In this document: positions 33,735 through 43,261 of the stretch, one piece after another | Numbering within the stretch: the stretch's first letter is position 1 | Layout of the letters: each line of letters opens with the position of its first letter | The notes under the pieces: generated by a model | What the model was told of the DNA's origin: nothing | The model's input: only the letters and a program-made list of their open reading frames with translations | Databases searched by the model: none | From: Treponema sp. UBA1747 | Lineage (GTDB): Bacteria > Spirochaetota > Spirochaetia > Treponematales > Treponemataceae | Direction: 5' to 3' | Assembly (NCBI GenBank): GCA_002315375.1 | Contig: DCHR01000018.1 | Span: forward strand, 89,079-153,078 | DNA: 64,000 nucleotides | Translations under genes and position numbers: made by a program

Positions 33735-35480
33735 ATGAACAAACGAACACGTTTAGTGATTCTTCTGGCTGTTCTTGCTATCTGTTTTGTTTTCCTGTGG
33801 CCGTCAATCAGCTGGTACTCACGTACTCCAAAAGAAGTACAGTCTCTGGCCTTGGGTTCTACAGAAAACATTAAAGATTACGCTACAGTTCAGGCTGCTG
33901 AAGATGTGCGCAAATTTAAATCTCTTGTGGCATCAAATCCTGATGATGCTCTTCCTGCAGATTATGCATGGGTTGCAAAGGAAGCCGCAAAAGAATACAA
34001 GCTTGCAGGAAAAAAAGTTCCTTCAAACATGACAGTAAAAGAAGCAGTAACAGTATTCGATTCTGAAGCTGCTTTCATGGACATTTTCCAGACACGTTAC
34101 CGTAACTCAATTCTTAAAGCAAAGAAACGTTACGAAAACTCTGTAAAACTTGGTCTTGACCTGTCTGGTGGTATGAACATTATCGTTCGTGCTGACCTTG
34201 ATGCAGCTCTCGCATCACAGGGAGACACTGTAGCTACAGATAATTCAGAAGCTTTCAAAAAGGAAGCTATGGCAAACGCTCTTGAAAACCTTACAAGCCG
34301 TATCGACCGCTTTGGTCTTACATCTCCTGTTGTTCGTCAGCAGGGTGAAGACCGTATCTACATCGAAATTCCAGGTGCTGCTCAGGCAGATGCAATCAAT
34401 ACTCTGATTATGGGTAAAGGTGTTCTGAACTTCCGCCTTACAGACATGGATGCAACTTCAACTTTCAATACTTACTATGCACAGCATCCTGCAACAACAT
34501 TCAATGCTGTTGGTGAACTTATGGATCCTTCACTTATTCCTGAAGACTGTGAAGTTCTCGGACAGTACGAAAAAGATGCATATGGTCTTGATGAAAGAGT
34601 TGGTTACGTTGTAGTAAAGAAAGAAATCGCTCTCGATGGTCAGCATGTAAAATCAGCTGATGTTCGTAACGATGATATTTCAGGACAGCTTCAGGTTTGC
34701 TTTACTCTGGATACAGAAGGAGCTGAAATCTTTGCTGAATTCACAGGCGCTCATGTTGGTGATTACCTTGCCATCGTAAGCGACAATAAAATCAAATCAA
34801 ACGCAAGAATCCAGTCTGCTATTACAGGCGGTCAGGTAGCACTGTCAGGTGCTTTCAGTCTTGATGAAGCAACTAACATCAAAAAAGTACTTCAGACAGC
34901 ATGGCTTAATGTACCTCTTACAGTTGAAAGCCAGCAGGTTATCGGTGCTTCTCTTGGTGCTGAAGCAATTCACCAGGGAATCATGGCTATTCTTCTTGGT
35001 CTGGGACTTATCCTTGCATTCATGCTGGTATTCTATAAAGCTGCCGGTTTCAATGCAGTTGTTGCTCAGATTCTTAACCTTTACATCATGTTTGCTGTTC
35101 TTTCAGCTTTCAATTACACACTTTCACTTTCATCAATTGCCGGTATGATTCTTACAATCGGTATGGCCGTTGACGCAAACGTAATCGTATTTGAACGTAT
35201 TAAGGAAGAACTTCGCGCCGGAAAGAGCCGTAAAGCTGCCATTTCAATGGGATTTGATAACGCTCTTTGGGCAATTCTTGACTCTAACATTACAACATTT
35301 ATTGCTGCTATGTTCCTTGCTGCTCTTGGAACAGGTGCTGTTCAGGGATTCGCAGTTTCACTGGCAATCGGTGTTCTGTCATCTGTATTCACAGCACTCT
35401 TTGTTTCACGTCTTATCTTCGACTTTAGTACAGATGTTATGAAAGCAAAGAAAGTTAGCATCGGCTGGGGGATCAAATAA
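33735..35480 (+). CDS. secD: Protein-export membrane protein SecD
   Basis: 581 residues. One N-terminal membrane helix, a large periplasmic P1 region (LGLDLSGGMNIIVRADL, RIDRFGLTSPVVRQQGEDRIYIEIPG) and five C-terminal helices carrying the RND-type motif GMAVDANVIVFERIKEELR, whose Asp is needed for proton-driven pulling of exported proteins. GGAG lies 10 nt before the ATG. The stop overlaps the secF start (TAATG). Confidence 0.97.
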   Translation: MNKRTRLVILLAVLAICFVFLWPSISWYSRTPKEVQSLALGSTENIKDYATVQAAEDVRKFKSLVASNPDDALPADYAWVAKEAAKEYKLAGKKVPSNMTVKEAVTVFDSEAAFMDIFQTRYRNSILKAKKRYENSVKLGLDLSGGMNIIVRADLDAALASQGDTVATDNSEAFKKEAMANALENLTSRIDRFGLTSPVVRQQGEDRIYIEIPGAAQADAINTLIMGKGVLNFRLTDMDATSTFNTYYAQHPATTFNAVGELMDPSLIPEDCEVLGQYEKDAYGLDERVGYVVVKKEIALDGQHVKSADVRNDDISGQLQVCFTLDTEGAEIFAEFTGAHVGDYLAIVSDNKIKSNARIQSAITGGQVALSGAFSLDEATNIKKVLQTAWLNVPLTVESQQVIGASLGAEAIHQGIMAILLGLGLILAFMLVFYKAAGFNAVVAQILNLYIMFAVLSAFNYTLSLSSIAGMILTIGMAVDANVIVFERIKEELRAGKSRKAAISMGFDNALWAILDSNITTFIAAMFLAALGTGAVQGFAVSLAIGVLSSVFTALFVSRLIFDFSTDVMKAKKVSIGWGIK

Positions 35481-36712
35481 TGAAAAAGACACTTAATTTC
35501 AATAAAGGTTTCATTCCTTCAGTAGTAATCAGTTCTGTAATTATTCTGTTCGGTCTGGTTGGATTCTTTGTAAAAGGAATCAACTTCGGTATCGACTTCA
35601 AACCTGGTCTTATTGAAGAAGTTCGTGTTACTTCACCAGCAGCTTCAATGACATACTCAGGACCTGCAAAGGTTGCTGTAAATGTTTCAAGATCAGACAT
35701 CGAACTGGTTGTTTCAGGTACAGGTGCTGAAAACGCAACTCATACCTTCAGCTTCAATGAATATCAGGATATGGGAGCTCTTGCTTCTGCTGTTAGTTCA
35801 ATTGAAGGTGTTACAATGACAGCAAAAGACGCTTCTGCTGTTACCTACAACTCATTCCTTAACTCAGCAAGTACAAACGTACTTTCAGCTTCACCAATTT
35901 ATGTTTACCCAGCAGGTGTAACAAAAGCAGAAGCTGATGATGTTCGTTCAGCACTTTCAGCAGTAAGCGGTGTTTCTGTAAAACAGCTTGGTTCTGGTGA
36001 TGAAATCAGCTTCCAGATTCGTATGCTGGATGATGGTGATGCAACACAGGATTCTCTCCAGTCTGTTGTAGAAGATACTCTTTACAGCAAATTCGGAAAA
36101 GAAAATGTTGCTGTTGTTAAAACAGACTTCATCGGATCTTCTTTCTCTTCATCAATTGCAAAGAAAGCAGCTCTTATGCTTCTTCTGACAGTTCTTTTCA
36201 TCTGGGTTTACGCAGCTATCCGTTTCCACTGGGACTTCGCTCTTGGTTCAGTTATTGCTCTTGTTCATGATACTCTGGTTATGATGACTTTCATTATCTG
36301 GACTCAGATGGAATTCTCTACAACTGTTCTTGCCGCTGTTCTTACAATCATCGGTTATTCTATCAACGCCACAGTTGTTATTCTGGACCGCATCCGCTAC
36401 AACCTGAAGATGATGGACAATGTAAAATCATTCAAGGAAATCCTTAACCAGTCACTGAGTGATACTCTTGTACGTTCTATTCTTACAACAGTTACAACTT
36501 TGATTGCTGTTATTGCACTTTTCGTGTTCACAACAGGAACAATCAAAGACTTCTCTCTGGCTCTTATCGTAGGTCTTCTTTGTGGTATGTACTCTTCAAT
36601 CTTCATTTCAAGTTCATTCATTATGGCTTGCCGTAAGAATTGGAAACCAGAATTTGGTGTACATCATTCTCTCAAAAAGGCTCAGGCTGAAGCTCAGAAC
36701 GACGCTGAATAG
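35480..36712 (+). CDS. secF: Protein-export membrane protein SecF
   Basis: 410 residues, partner of SecD. One N-terminal helix, then the FGIDFKPGLIEEVRV motif (family GIDFxGG), a periplasmic region longer than in many SecF proteins, and five C-terminal helices with the motif IGYSINATVVILDRIRYNL. Its start overlaps the secD stop by one base, so translation is coupled. A long-stem terminator follows. Confidence 0.96.
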   Translation: MKKTLNFNKGFIPSVVISSVIILFGLVGFFVKGINFGIDFKPGLIEEVRVTSPAASMTYSGPAKVAVNVSRSDIELVVSGTGAENATHTFSFNEYQDMGALASAVSSIEGVTMTAKDASAVTYNSFLNSASTNVLSASPIYVYPAGVTKAEADDVRSALSAVSGVSVKQLGSGDEISFQIRMLDDGDATQDSLQSVVEDTLYSKFGKENVAVVKTDFIGSSFSSSIAKKAALMLLLTVLFIWVYAAIRFHWDFALGSVIALVHDTLVMMTFIIWTQMEFSTTVLAAVLTIIGYSINATVVILDRIRYNLKMMDNVKSFKEILNQSLSDTLVRSILTTVTTLIAVIALFVFTTGTIKDFSLALIVGLLCGMYSSIFISSSFIMACRKNWKPEFGVHHSLKKAQAEAQNDAE

Positions 36713-36730
36713 TCTTTTTTGAAAGTAATC

Positions 36731-36799
36731 TCCCGCAGATTACACAGATACATGCAGTTTTTCTGCTTTTATTTGTGAGATTTGCGGGATATTTTTTTT
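36731..36799 (+). terminator. secF terminator
   Basis: A long imperfect stem (TCCCGCA 36731-36737 with TGCGGGA 36783-36789, continuing inward) with a GCAG/CTGC inner hairpin, followed by a run of Ts that reaches into the ispH promoter region. Confidence 0.8.
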
Positions 36800-36826
36800 A
36801 ACTTGATTTTATTGTAGAATGAACCT

Positions 36827-37684
36827 ATGGAAATCATTAAGGCTGATGTTTTGGGATATTGCTTCGGAGTTCGCCGTGCTGTGGAAAAAGCAGAACAGGC
36901 TCTGTCCATTAACTCCGGAAAACCAGTTTATTCACTGGGACCTTTAATTCACAATAAAACCACCTTAAACAGACTTTCGTCCGATGGAATGAAGACAGCA
37001 GAAAGTATTTCCGATATTCCCGACGGTTCTTCAGTTTTGATCAGGGCTCATGGCGTTCCTCCACAGGTTATTTCTGAACTTGAAAGAAAGAATTGTGCGA
37101 TAATTGATGCAACCTGTCCCCGTGTAAAGGCCAGTCAGAAAATAGCAGAGAAGAACCGGAATAACAGAATTGTGTTTACCGGAGATGCTGAACATGGAGA
37201 AGTGCGGGGAATAGCAGGGTATGGAGGAGAAAATTTTCATCTGATTCAGAACCTGAAGGATGCAGAAAATCTTGTAAGCGGAAGTGATTCCGGAAGTTTT
37301 GAAAAAACTGTGCTTTTCAGCCAGACAACCTTTTCAGGTATTGAATTTGAAAAAATAAGACAGGTTATTTCTTCCAGATTTCAGGACCTGGAAGTGTTGA
37401 ATACAATCTGTCCTGCAACAAAAGAACGTCAGGAAGCTCTTCTAGAGCTCTGTTCAAAAGTGGAGGGAGTAATTGTTATTGGCGGGAAACAGAGTGCCAA
37501 TACAATCAGATTGTATCAGGCTGCCAGAGCAAATTGCACCAGGGCTGTTCATATTGAAAATGCATCGGAAATACCTGATGAATTCTTTTTACTAAAAAAG
37601 ATCGGAATAACTGCAGGAGCTTCAACTCCTGATGAATTAATAAATGAAGTGTGTGAGGTTTTGAATGTACGAAGTTCGTGTTGA
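36827..37684 (+). CDS. ispH: 4-hydroxy-3-methylbut-2-enyl diphosphate reductase
   Basis: Last enzyme of the non-mevalonate isoprenoid pathway; a [4Fe-4S] enzyme producing IPP and DMAPP. 285 residues. The three cluster cysteines are visible in GYCFGVRRAV (Cys12), DATCPRVKASQ and NTICPATKERQ, along with HGEVRGI, the VIGGKQSANT segment and TAGASTPDELI. TAGAAT (36815-36820) ends 6 nt before the ATG and there is no Shine-Dalgarno, so the transcript is probably leaderless. Its end overlaps queD by 20 bp. Confidence 0.95.
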   Translation: MEIIKADVLGYCFGVRRAVEKAEQALSINSGKPVYSLGPLIHNKTTLNRLSSDGMKTAESISDIPDGSSVLIRAHGVPPQVISELERKNCAIIDATCPRVKASQKIAEKNRNNRIVFTGDAEHGEVRGIAGYGGENFHLIQNLKDAENLVSGSDSGSFEKTVLFSQTTFSGIEFEKIRQVISSRFQDLEVLNTICPATKERQEALLELCSKVEGVIVIGGKQSANTIRLYQAARANCTRAVHIENASEIPDEFFLLKKIGITAGASTPDELINEVCEVLNVRSSC

Positions 37685-38063
37685 AGCAGATTTTGCTGCT
37701 GCTCATTTTCTCAGAGATTACAACGGGAAGTGTGAAAACCTTCATGGGCATAATTACAAGGTTTATGCTCATGTTTCAGGCTCAAAGCTGAATGAAGGTG
37801 GAATGCTTCTGGATTTTGGGATTCTGAAAAACTCGCTCAGAGAGGTCTGTAAAGAAATGGATCATACAAATCTGAATGATAATCCGGTTTTTGTTCAGAA
37901 TCCAAGTGCAGAACGAATTGCAGAATTTATTTATAACAGGCTTCTTGCCAAACTTCATGAAAATCATAATATTGATTTGTCTCCGAACTCCCCGGATTCA
38001 ATAAAACTGTATGCGGTTGATGTTTTTGAAACAGAAACAAGCCGTGCAAGATACACTATCTAG
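37665..38063 (+). CDS. queD: 6-carboxytetrahydropterin synthase
   Basis: Makes 6-carboxytetrahydropterin from dihydroneopterin triphosphate for queuosine/7-deazaguanine synthesis. 132 residues. Zinc-binding His residues appear in ADFAAAHFL and LHGHNY; the catalytic Cys in GKCENLHGHNY, then MDHTNLN and the C-terminal ETETSRARY complete the family set. The first 20 bp overlap the 3' end of ispH in another frame, so the two are co-transcribed and probably coupled. No other queuosine genes are in the window. Confidence 0.93.
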   Translation: MYEVRVEADFAAAHFLRDYNGKCENLHGHNYKVYAHVSGSKLNEGGMLLDFGILKNSLREVCKEMDHTNLNDNPVFVQNPSAERIAEFIYNRLLAKLHENHNIDLSPNSPDSIKLYAVDVFETETSRARYTI

Positions 38064-38089
38064 AAAAAAATTATTATATTTTACATATA

Positions 38090-38121
38090 GATTCTGTTGT
38101 TTTATCTGAAAATACAGAATC
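38090..38121 (+). promoter_or_regulatory. Hairpin adjacent to the mrp ribosome-binding site
   Basis: GATTCTGT (38090-38097) pairs with ACAGAATC (38114-38121); AGGAG follows at 38122-38126. Folding could influence translation initiation of mrp. Function unproven. Confidence 0.4.
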
Positions 38122-38134
38122 AGGAGATTAATAA

Positions 38135-38965
38135 ATGGCAGAAAATTGTAACCATAATTGTGGAAGCTGCGGAAAAACCTGTGAAAGCCGCGATTTAAGG
38201 GCTCATCTTCGGGAAGGTTCTTCCGTAAAAAAAGTAATAGGAATCGTTTCTGGAAAGGGAGGTGTTGGAAAGTCTCTGGTAACAAGTCTTCTGGCCTGTA
38301 AGGTAAATAAAGATGGTTTTCGTTCTGCAATTCTTGATGCAGATATTACAGGTCCGTCAATTCCTGAAAGCTTCGGAGTAGGTGACAAACGTGCACTTGC
38401 AAAGGAAAAGGAAGACTGCCTTATTCCTGTTACAACAGATTCAGGCATTCAGCTTATGAGTATGAATTTCCTCCTTCAGAACGAAAGTGATCCTGTAATC
38501 TGGCGCGGTCCTGTAATTGGTGGCGCAGTGAAACAGTTCTGGACTGATGTTGAATGGAAAGATGTAGATTTCATGTTTGTAGATATGCCTCCGGGAACAG
38601 GAGATGTTCCGCTTACAGTTTTCCAGAGTCTTCCTGTGGACGGTATTATTGTTGTTTCAAGTCCTCAGCAGCTGGTCCGCGTAATTGTTGAAAAAGCAGT
38701 TAAGATGGCAAATATGATGAATATTCCTATTCTTGGAATTGTTGAGAATATGAGCTATGTAAAATGTCCGGACTGCGGAAAAGAAATCACTATATTCGGA
38801 AAAAGCAATATTGAATCTATCGCAAAGGATTATAATATTCCGGTTCTGGCACGTATTCCAATGGAAGAATCAACTTCTGCCTCTATCGATGCAGGTGATG
38901 TCGAAGGAATTGACTGTCCTTATATCGAAGAAGCCGCCAGAAAAGTTGAAGAACTTTTGAAATAA
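38135..38965 (+). CDS. Mrp/NBP35-family Fe-S carrier ATPase
   Basis: 276 residues. Deviant Walker A GKGGVGKS near residue 43, then DADITGPSIP, VDMPPGTGD and the C-terminal CPDC pair that binds a bridging [4Fe-4S] cluster at the dimer interface. The N-terminus carries an extra Cys cluster (CNHNCGSCGKTC), as in Nbp35-type proteins, which can hold a second cluster. It should insert Fe-S clusters into apo-proteins, possibly including the Fe-S enzyme IspH encoded nearby (inference). AGGAG lies 8 nt before the ATG. Confidence 0.9.
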   Translation: MAENCNHNCGSCGKTCESRDLRAHLREGSSVKKVIGIVSGKGGVGKSLVTSLLACKVNKDGFRSAILDADITGPSIPESFGVGDKRALAKEKEDCLIPVTTDSGIQLMSMNFLLQNESDPVIWRGPVIGGAVKQFWTDVEWKDVDFMFVDMPPGTGDVPLTVFQSLPVDGIIVVSSPQQLVRVIVEKAVKMANMMNIPILGIVENMSYVKCPDCGKEITIFGKSNIESIAKDYNIPVLARIPMEESTSASIDAGDVEGIDCPYIEEAARKVEELLK

Positions 38966-38996
38966 CTCCTTAAATCTGACTCCGAGTGGAAAAAAT

Positions 38997-40946
38997 ATGT
39001 ATGGATTTATAAAAACAGCCTGCTGCAGCCCAAAAGTTGCTGTAGCAAATCCTGAAAAAAACAAAGCAGAAATAATCAGCTCTGTAAAAGCCGCAGCCGA
39101 AAAGGGGGCATCTATAATCGTTTGCCCTGAACTCTGTATTACAGGTTATACCTGCGGAGACCTTTTTCTTCAGAAAAGCCTTCAGAAGGCTGCTGTAAAA
39201 GCTCTGGAAGAAATTGCTGCAGAAACAAAGGATTTGAATGCCCTTATTTTTGTAGGACTTCCGGTATCTCAGAATGACGGTCTTTATAACTGTGCTGCTG
39301 CTGTTTTTCAGGGGAAAGTCCTGGCTTTTATTCCAAAATCCTACATGCCTAATTATTCAGAATTCTATGAAAGACGGCAGTTTACGCCATTCCGTGGAAA
39401 ATTGAGAAAGGTGGATCTTTCCGCTTCTGTCTGCGGGGTTCCTATGGGAACTGGAATTCTTATTTCAGATGAAGAAATGCCTGAACTTTCTGTTGGGGCT
39501 GAAATCTGCGAGGATTTATGGGTTCCGCTTCCTCCGTCTGTAAGACATACTCTTGCAGGGGCCACAGTCATTGCAAATCTTTCTGCAGGAAATGAAATCA
39601 TCGGGAAAGCTGATTACAGAAAAAAACTGGTAAAAAGCCGTTCTGCCTCAAGTATTTGTGCTTATCTTTATGCAAATGCCGGTAACGGAGAATCAACTCA
39701 GGATATGGTTTTTGCAGGCCATAATCTTATTTGTGAAAACGGAACTGTTCTTTCTGAATCTGCTCTTTTCAGCGGAGATACAGTTTTTGCTGATATTGAT
39801 TTTGAAAGACTTTGCCAGGAACGCCGTCATACAACAACATTTGCAGACTGTGCTTCCCAGGTTGAGGTTTCTGATTATCTGAATCTGAAAATCAATCTCC
39901 TTGGAAAAGAAAATAAATCGGATTTTGTGAAGAATTTTGACCGCTTTATAGACAAACAGCCTTTTGTTCCGTCAGATAAGGTAAAGCGCTCTGAACGTTG
40001 TGCCAGCGTTATTCAGCTTCAGGCTGAAGGCCTTGCAAAAAGACTGCGCCACATAAACTGTAAATCAGCTGTTATAGGGCTTTCAGGCGGCCTTGATTCT
40101 ACTCTGGCTCTTCTTGTAACGGCAAAAGCCTTTGATCTGTGTGGAATTCCAAGAAACTTAATTCACGCAATTACCATGCCATGTTTTGGTACTACAGACC
40201 GCACTTACAATAATGCCTGCAGTCTGGCTGCTTCAGTAGGAGCCGAACTTTCCGAAATAAGAATAGCAGATTCTGTCCGTCTTCATATGAAAGATATAGG
40301 TCAGGATGAAAATGTCCACGATGTTACCTATGAAAACTGTCAGGCCCGGGAACGGACCCAGGTTCTTATGGATTATGCCAATAAAACCAACGGTATAGTA
40401 ATCGGAACCGGAGATCTTTCTGAACTGGCTTTAGGCTGGTGTACTTATAACGGAGACCACATGAGCATGTACGGAGTAAATTCTTCAATTCCAAAGACTC
40501 TTGTACGCTATCTGGTTGAATGGTTCAGCGATGAGGCTGAACTCCGGAATACTGAAGAAGGTCGCAGAGAAGCGGCTGTTCTGCGTGATATTCTGGATAC
40601 TCCAGTAAGTCCTGAACTGCTTCCTCCTGAAGACGGTAAAATCAGCCAGAAAACAGAAGATCTTGTTGGCCCTTATGAACTTCATGATTTCTACCTTTAT
40701 TACCTGTTGAGATTTGGTTTTTCAGCAGAAAAAATAGCTTTCCTGGCAGAAAAATCCGAACTGGGCACAAAATACGACGCAGAAACAAGAAAAAAATGGC
40801 TTGAAAAGTTCTATAAACGCTTTTTTACACAGCAGTTTAAAAGATCCTGCATGCCTGACGGTTCAAAGGTTGGTACTGTAAACCTTTCGCCAAGAGGGGA
40901 CTGGCGCATGCCTAGTGATGCAGATTTTTCGGAAATCTGGCTGTAA
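38997..40946 (+). CDS. nadE: Glutamine-dependent NAD+ synthetase
   Basis: Amidates nicotinic acid adenine dinucleotide to NAD+. 649 residues in two domains. The N-terminal nitrilase-type glutaminase (1-280) has its Glu in CPELCITGY, Lys in PKSYMPNY and Cys in GAEICEDLW. The C-terminal synthetase domain has the PP-loop GLSGGLDSTLAL, then GTGDLSELALGWCTYNGDHMSMYGVN. Gln-derived ammonia is channelled between the two. GAGTGG precedes the ATG. It lies 31 bp after mrp and ends before the terminator at 41032. Confidence 0.96.
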   Translation: MYGFIKTACCSPKVAVANPEKNKAEIISSVKAAAEKGASIIVCPELCITGYTCGDLFLQKSLQKAAVKALEEIAAETKDLNALIFVGLPVSQNDGLYNCAAAVFQGKVLAFIPKSYMPNYSEFYERRQFTPFRGKLRKVDLSASVCGVPMGTGILISDEEMPELSVGAEICEDLWVPLPPSVRHTLAGATVIANLSAGNEIIGKADYRKKLVKSRSASSICAYLYANAGNGESTQDMVFAGHNLICENGTVLSESALFSGDTVFADIDFERLCQERRHTTTFADCASQVEVSDYLNLKINLLGKENKSDFVKNFDRFIDKQPFVPSDKVKRSERCASVIQLQAEGLAKRLRHINCKSAVIGLSGGLDSTLALLVTAKAFDLCGIPRNLIHAITMPCFGTTDRTYNNACSLAASVGAELSEIRIADSVRLHMKDIGQDENVHDVTYENCQARERTQVLMDYANKTNGIVIGTGDLSELALGWCTYNGDHMSMYGVNSSIPKTLVRYLVEWFSDEAELRNTEEGRREAAVLRDILDTPVSPELLPPEDGKISQKTEDLVGPYELHDFYLYYLLRFGFSAEKIAFLAEKSELGTKYDAETRKKWLEKFYKRFFTQQFKRSCMPDGSKVGTVNLSPRGDWRMPSDADFSEIWL

Positions 40947-41031
40947 AAGAAAATACAAGTATTTCGCTTATTTTCCCTTTTTTTATTGACTATTTCAGTC
41001 ATATACCTTATTTTTTCATTAATAAATATAA

Positions 41032-41069
41032 AAAGGTAGGTTACCTATGGTAGACCTTCCTTTTTTTTT
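41032..41069 (+). terminator. Terminator or attenuator between nadE and potA
   Basis: AAAGGTAGGT (41032-41041) pairs with ACCTTCCTTT (41054-41063) with a single mismatch, followed by nine Ts. A TTGACT (40986-40991) lies upstream, so this could end nadE transcription or attenuate a promoter reading into potABCD. Confidence 0.75.
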
Positions 41070-41117
41070 ACTTTGCGTTTTTGCGCAGGTTATTATTTCG
41101 TTAAGGGGTATACTTGA

Positions 41118-42308
41118 GTGAAAGGTTGTCAGGTTACCATTGATCACGTATCAAAGAAATTCGGCGATTTCGTCGCTTTGAACGACATCAATTTTACAAT
41201 TAACCCAGGTGAGTTTTTCTCACTTCTTGGACCTTCTGGATGCGGCAAAACAACATTGCTCCGCATGATTGCAGGCTTTGAATTTCCTGATGATGGTGTA
41301 ATTCTGTTTGATGACAAGAATGTCATTCCGTTTGCACCTAACGAAAGAGAATCTAACACTGTTTTTCAGACATATGCTCTTTTCCCGCATCTTTCAGTTT
41401 ATGAAAACGTTGCATTCCCACTTCGTCTGCAGAAACTTCCAAAAGATGAAATCGACAAAAAAGTTCGCGAATATATTCACCTGGTTCAGCTGGATCAGCA
41501 TATGTTCAAAAAGCCTAACCAGCTTTCCGGCGGACAGAAACAGCGTGTAGCTATTGCCCGCGCCCTTATCAACGAACCTTCTGTTCTTCTTCTGGATGAA
41601 CCTCTTTCTGCTCTGGATGCCAAACTCCGTTCAAGTCTTCTTATTGACCTGGATAACCTCCATGACAAAATTGGTATTACATTCATTTATGTTACTCATG
41701 ACCAGAGCGAAGCCCTTGCTGTTTCTGACCGCATTGCAGTTATGAATAAGGGTAATGTTCTTCAGATTGGTACACCTTTTGAAATTTATGAAAGCCCGGC
41801 AACTCAGTTCGTAGCAGAATTCATCGGGGAAACAAACCTTTTTGAAGCAACTGTTGCAGAATGTACAAAATGTCAGGATCCAAATGGAAATGAGGAATAC
41901 ATGGTTACATGTTCTGTTCCAGCTCTGGGAAAACAGGCATCACTTCCGACTGACAGTGCTGAAGTAGCTGCAGGTGACAAGTACATGATGGTTACAGACT
42001 ACGAAGAAACAAAACCTGGTCAGAAAGTAGCCTTTACGATCCGTCCTGAAAAAATCCGTATTACAACTGATGTACCGGATGTTCATGGACGTAAAGATAT
42101 CAACGTTTTCAAGGGAACTGTTCAGGAACCTGTTTATACAGGATACCAGACAAAGTACTATATCAGACTGGAAAACGGGGCAATGCTCAAAGTATTCCAG
42201 CAGCACAAGAATTTTATGGACGATGGTCCTTCTATTGAATGGAAGGATGAAGTTTATGTTTCCTGGGCCGCAGAAGACGGTTACATTGTAGAAGATATCG
42301 AGAAATAG
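41118..42308 (+). CDS. potA: Spermidine/putrescine ABC transporter ATPase
   Basis: 396 residues. ABC domain with Walker A GPSGCGKTT, Q-loop VFQTYALFPHLSV, signature LSGGQKQRVA, Walker B VLLLDEPLSALD and H-loop VTHDQ. A C-terminal TOBE-type domain follows (FTIRPEKIRI). It energises polyamine import at the inner membrane with PotB, PotC and PotD encoded next. The start is GTG 41118 because an in-frame TGA directly precedes it; GGGG lies 9 nt upstream. Confidence 0.95.
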   Translation: MKGCQVTIDHVSKKFGDFVALNDINFTINPGEFFSLLGPSGCGKTTLLRMIAGFEFPDDGVILFDDKNVIPFAPNERESNTVFQTYALFPHLSVYENVAFPLRLQKLPKDEIDKKVREYIHLVQLDQHMFKKPNQLSGGQKQRVAIARALINEPSVLLLDEPLSALDAKLRSSLLIDLDNLHDKIGITFIYVTHDQSEALAVSDRIAVMNKGNVLQIGTPFEIYESPATQFVAEFIGETNLFEATVAECTKCQDPNGNEEYMVTCSVPALGKQASLPTDSAEVAAGDKYMMVTDYEETKPGQKVAFTIRPEKIRITTDVPDVHGRKDINVFKGTVQEPVYTGYQTKYYIRLENGAMLKVFQQHKNFMDDGPSIEWKDEVYVSWAAEDGYIVEDIEK

Positions 42309-42310
42309 TA

Positions 42311-43261
42311 ATGAAAGATAAATCTGAGAAAAAATATAAAAAACCGAATCCCGGTCCTTTTTACGGATGGCCTATGGGACTCTGGTTCTGCGTATTCTTT
42401 GTTGTTCCTCTTGTAATCATTGTTGCATATTCATTTATGACACGTGATGTTTACGGTGGTGTTCAGCCAAAGTTTACTCTCAAAGCCTATAAACAGATGT
42501 TCAGTCCGGCTTACGGAATGATTTTCCTCCGGACCTTGTGGATTACTGTTGTTTCTACTGCCATTACAATCATAATTGCGCTTCCCTGTGGTTATGCTAT
42601 GGCAAGAAGCAAGCATCAGACATTGCTTCTGATCCTGGTAATTATTCCGTTCCTTACCAATTCTCTTATCCGCATTTTTGCCTGGATGACAATTCTGGGA
42701 GATAACGGACTTCTGAATGATATTTTCCGCTTCTTCTTCAATCTGGTTCACGGATTCAGTAAGGATGCTGTTTATACTACTCATAAGTTCATGTTTACTA
42801 AAGGAGCAATTATCCTTGTAAGCATTTATATGTATCTGCCTTATGCGATTCTTCCGATTTTCACAGCTGTAGACCGTTTTGATTTCTCTCTGCTGGAAGC
42901 TGCCCGTGACCTTGGTGCAACAAAACCTCAGTCAATGATGAAGGTTCTTATTCCTGGAGTAAAGAGCGGTGTCATCTCGGCTCTGATTTTTACCTTTATT
43001 CCTATTTTTGGTAACTATACAGTTCCTCAGATGGTTGGTGGCAAGGATTCTTACATGCTCGGAAACATTATTGTTGACCAGGTTCAGAAAGTACGTAACT
43101 GGCCTCTGGCTTCTGCTTTCTCAATGGTTATTACAATTATTTCTATGGGAGCAATTCTCTGGATGCTTTCTTCAAACAAGAAAGACGAACAGCTTAATAA
43201 AAAGAATAATATTGCAGAAGAAACACTTACTTCTTCTGTTCCAGAAGGAGGGGCACAGTAA
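42311..43261 (+). CDS. potB: Spermidine/putrescine ABC transporter permease PotB
   Basis: 316 residues with six membrane helices and the permease EAA-type loop EAARDLGATKPQSMMKVLIPGVKSGVI, which docks on the ATPase. A charged, Lys-rich N-terminus precedes the first helix. The start is 2 bp after the potA stop and the stop overlaps the potC start (TAATG). Confidence 0.93.
   Translation: MKDKSEKKYKKPNPGPFYGWPMGLWFCVFFVVPLVIIVAYSFMTRDVYGGVQPKFTLKAYKQMFSPAYGMIFLRTLWITVVSTAITIIIALPCGYAMARSKHQTLLLILVIIPFLTNSLIRIFAWMTILGDNGLLNDIFRFFFNLVHGFSKDAVYTTHKFMFTKGAIILVSIYMYLPYAILPIFTAVDRFDFSLLEAARDLGATKPQSMMKVLIPGVKSGVISALIFTFIPIFGNYTVPQMVGGKDSYMLGNIIVDQVQKVRNWPLASAFSMVITIISMGAILWMLSSNKKDEQLNKKNNIAEETLTSSVPEGGAQ

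Noticed and set aside
41041..41117. Small hairpin TGCG/CGCA-type upstream of potA as a riboswitch
   Set aside because: Too short and not matching any riboswitch consensus I know; only the stronger terminator hairpin was kept.
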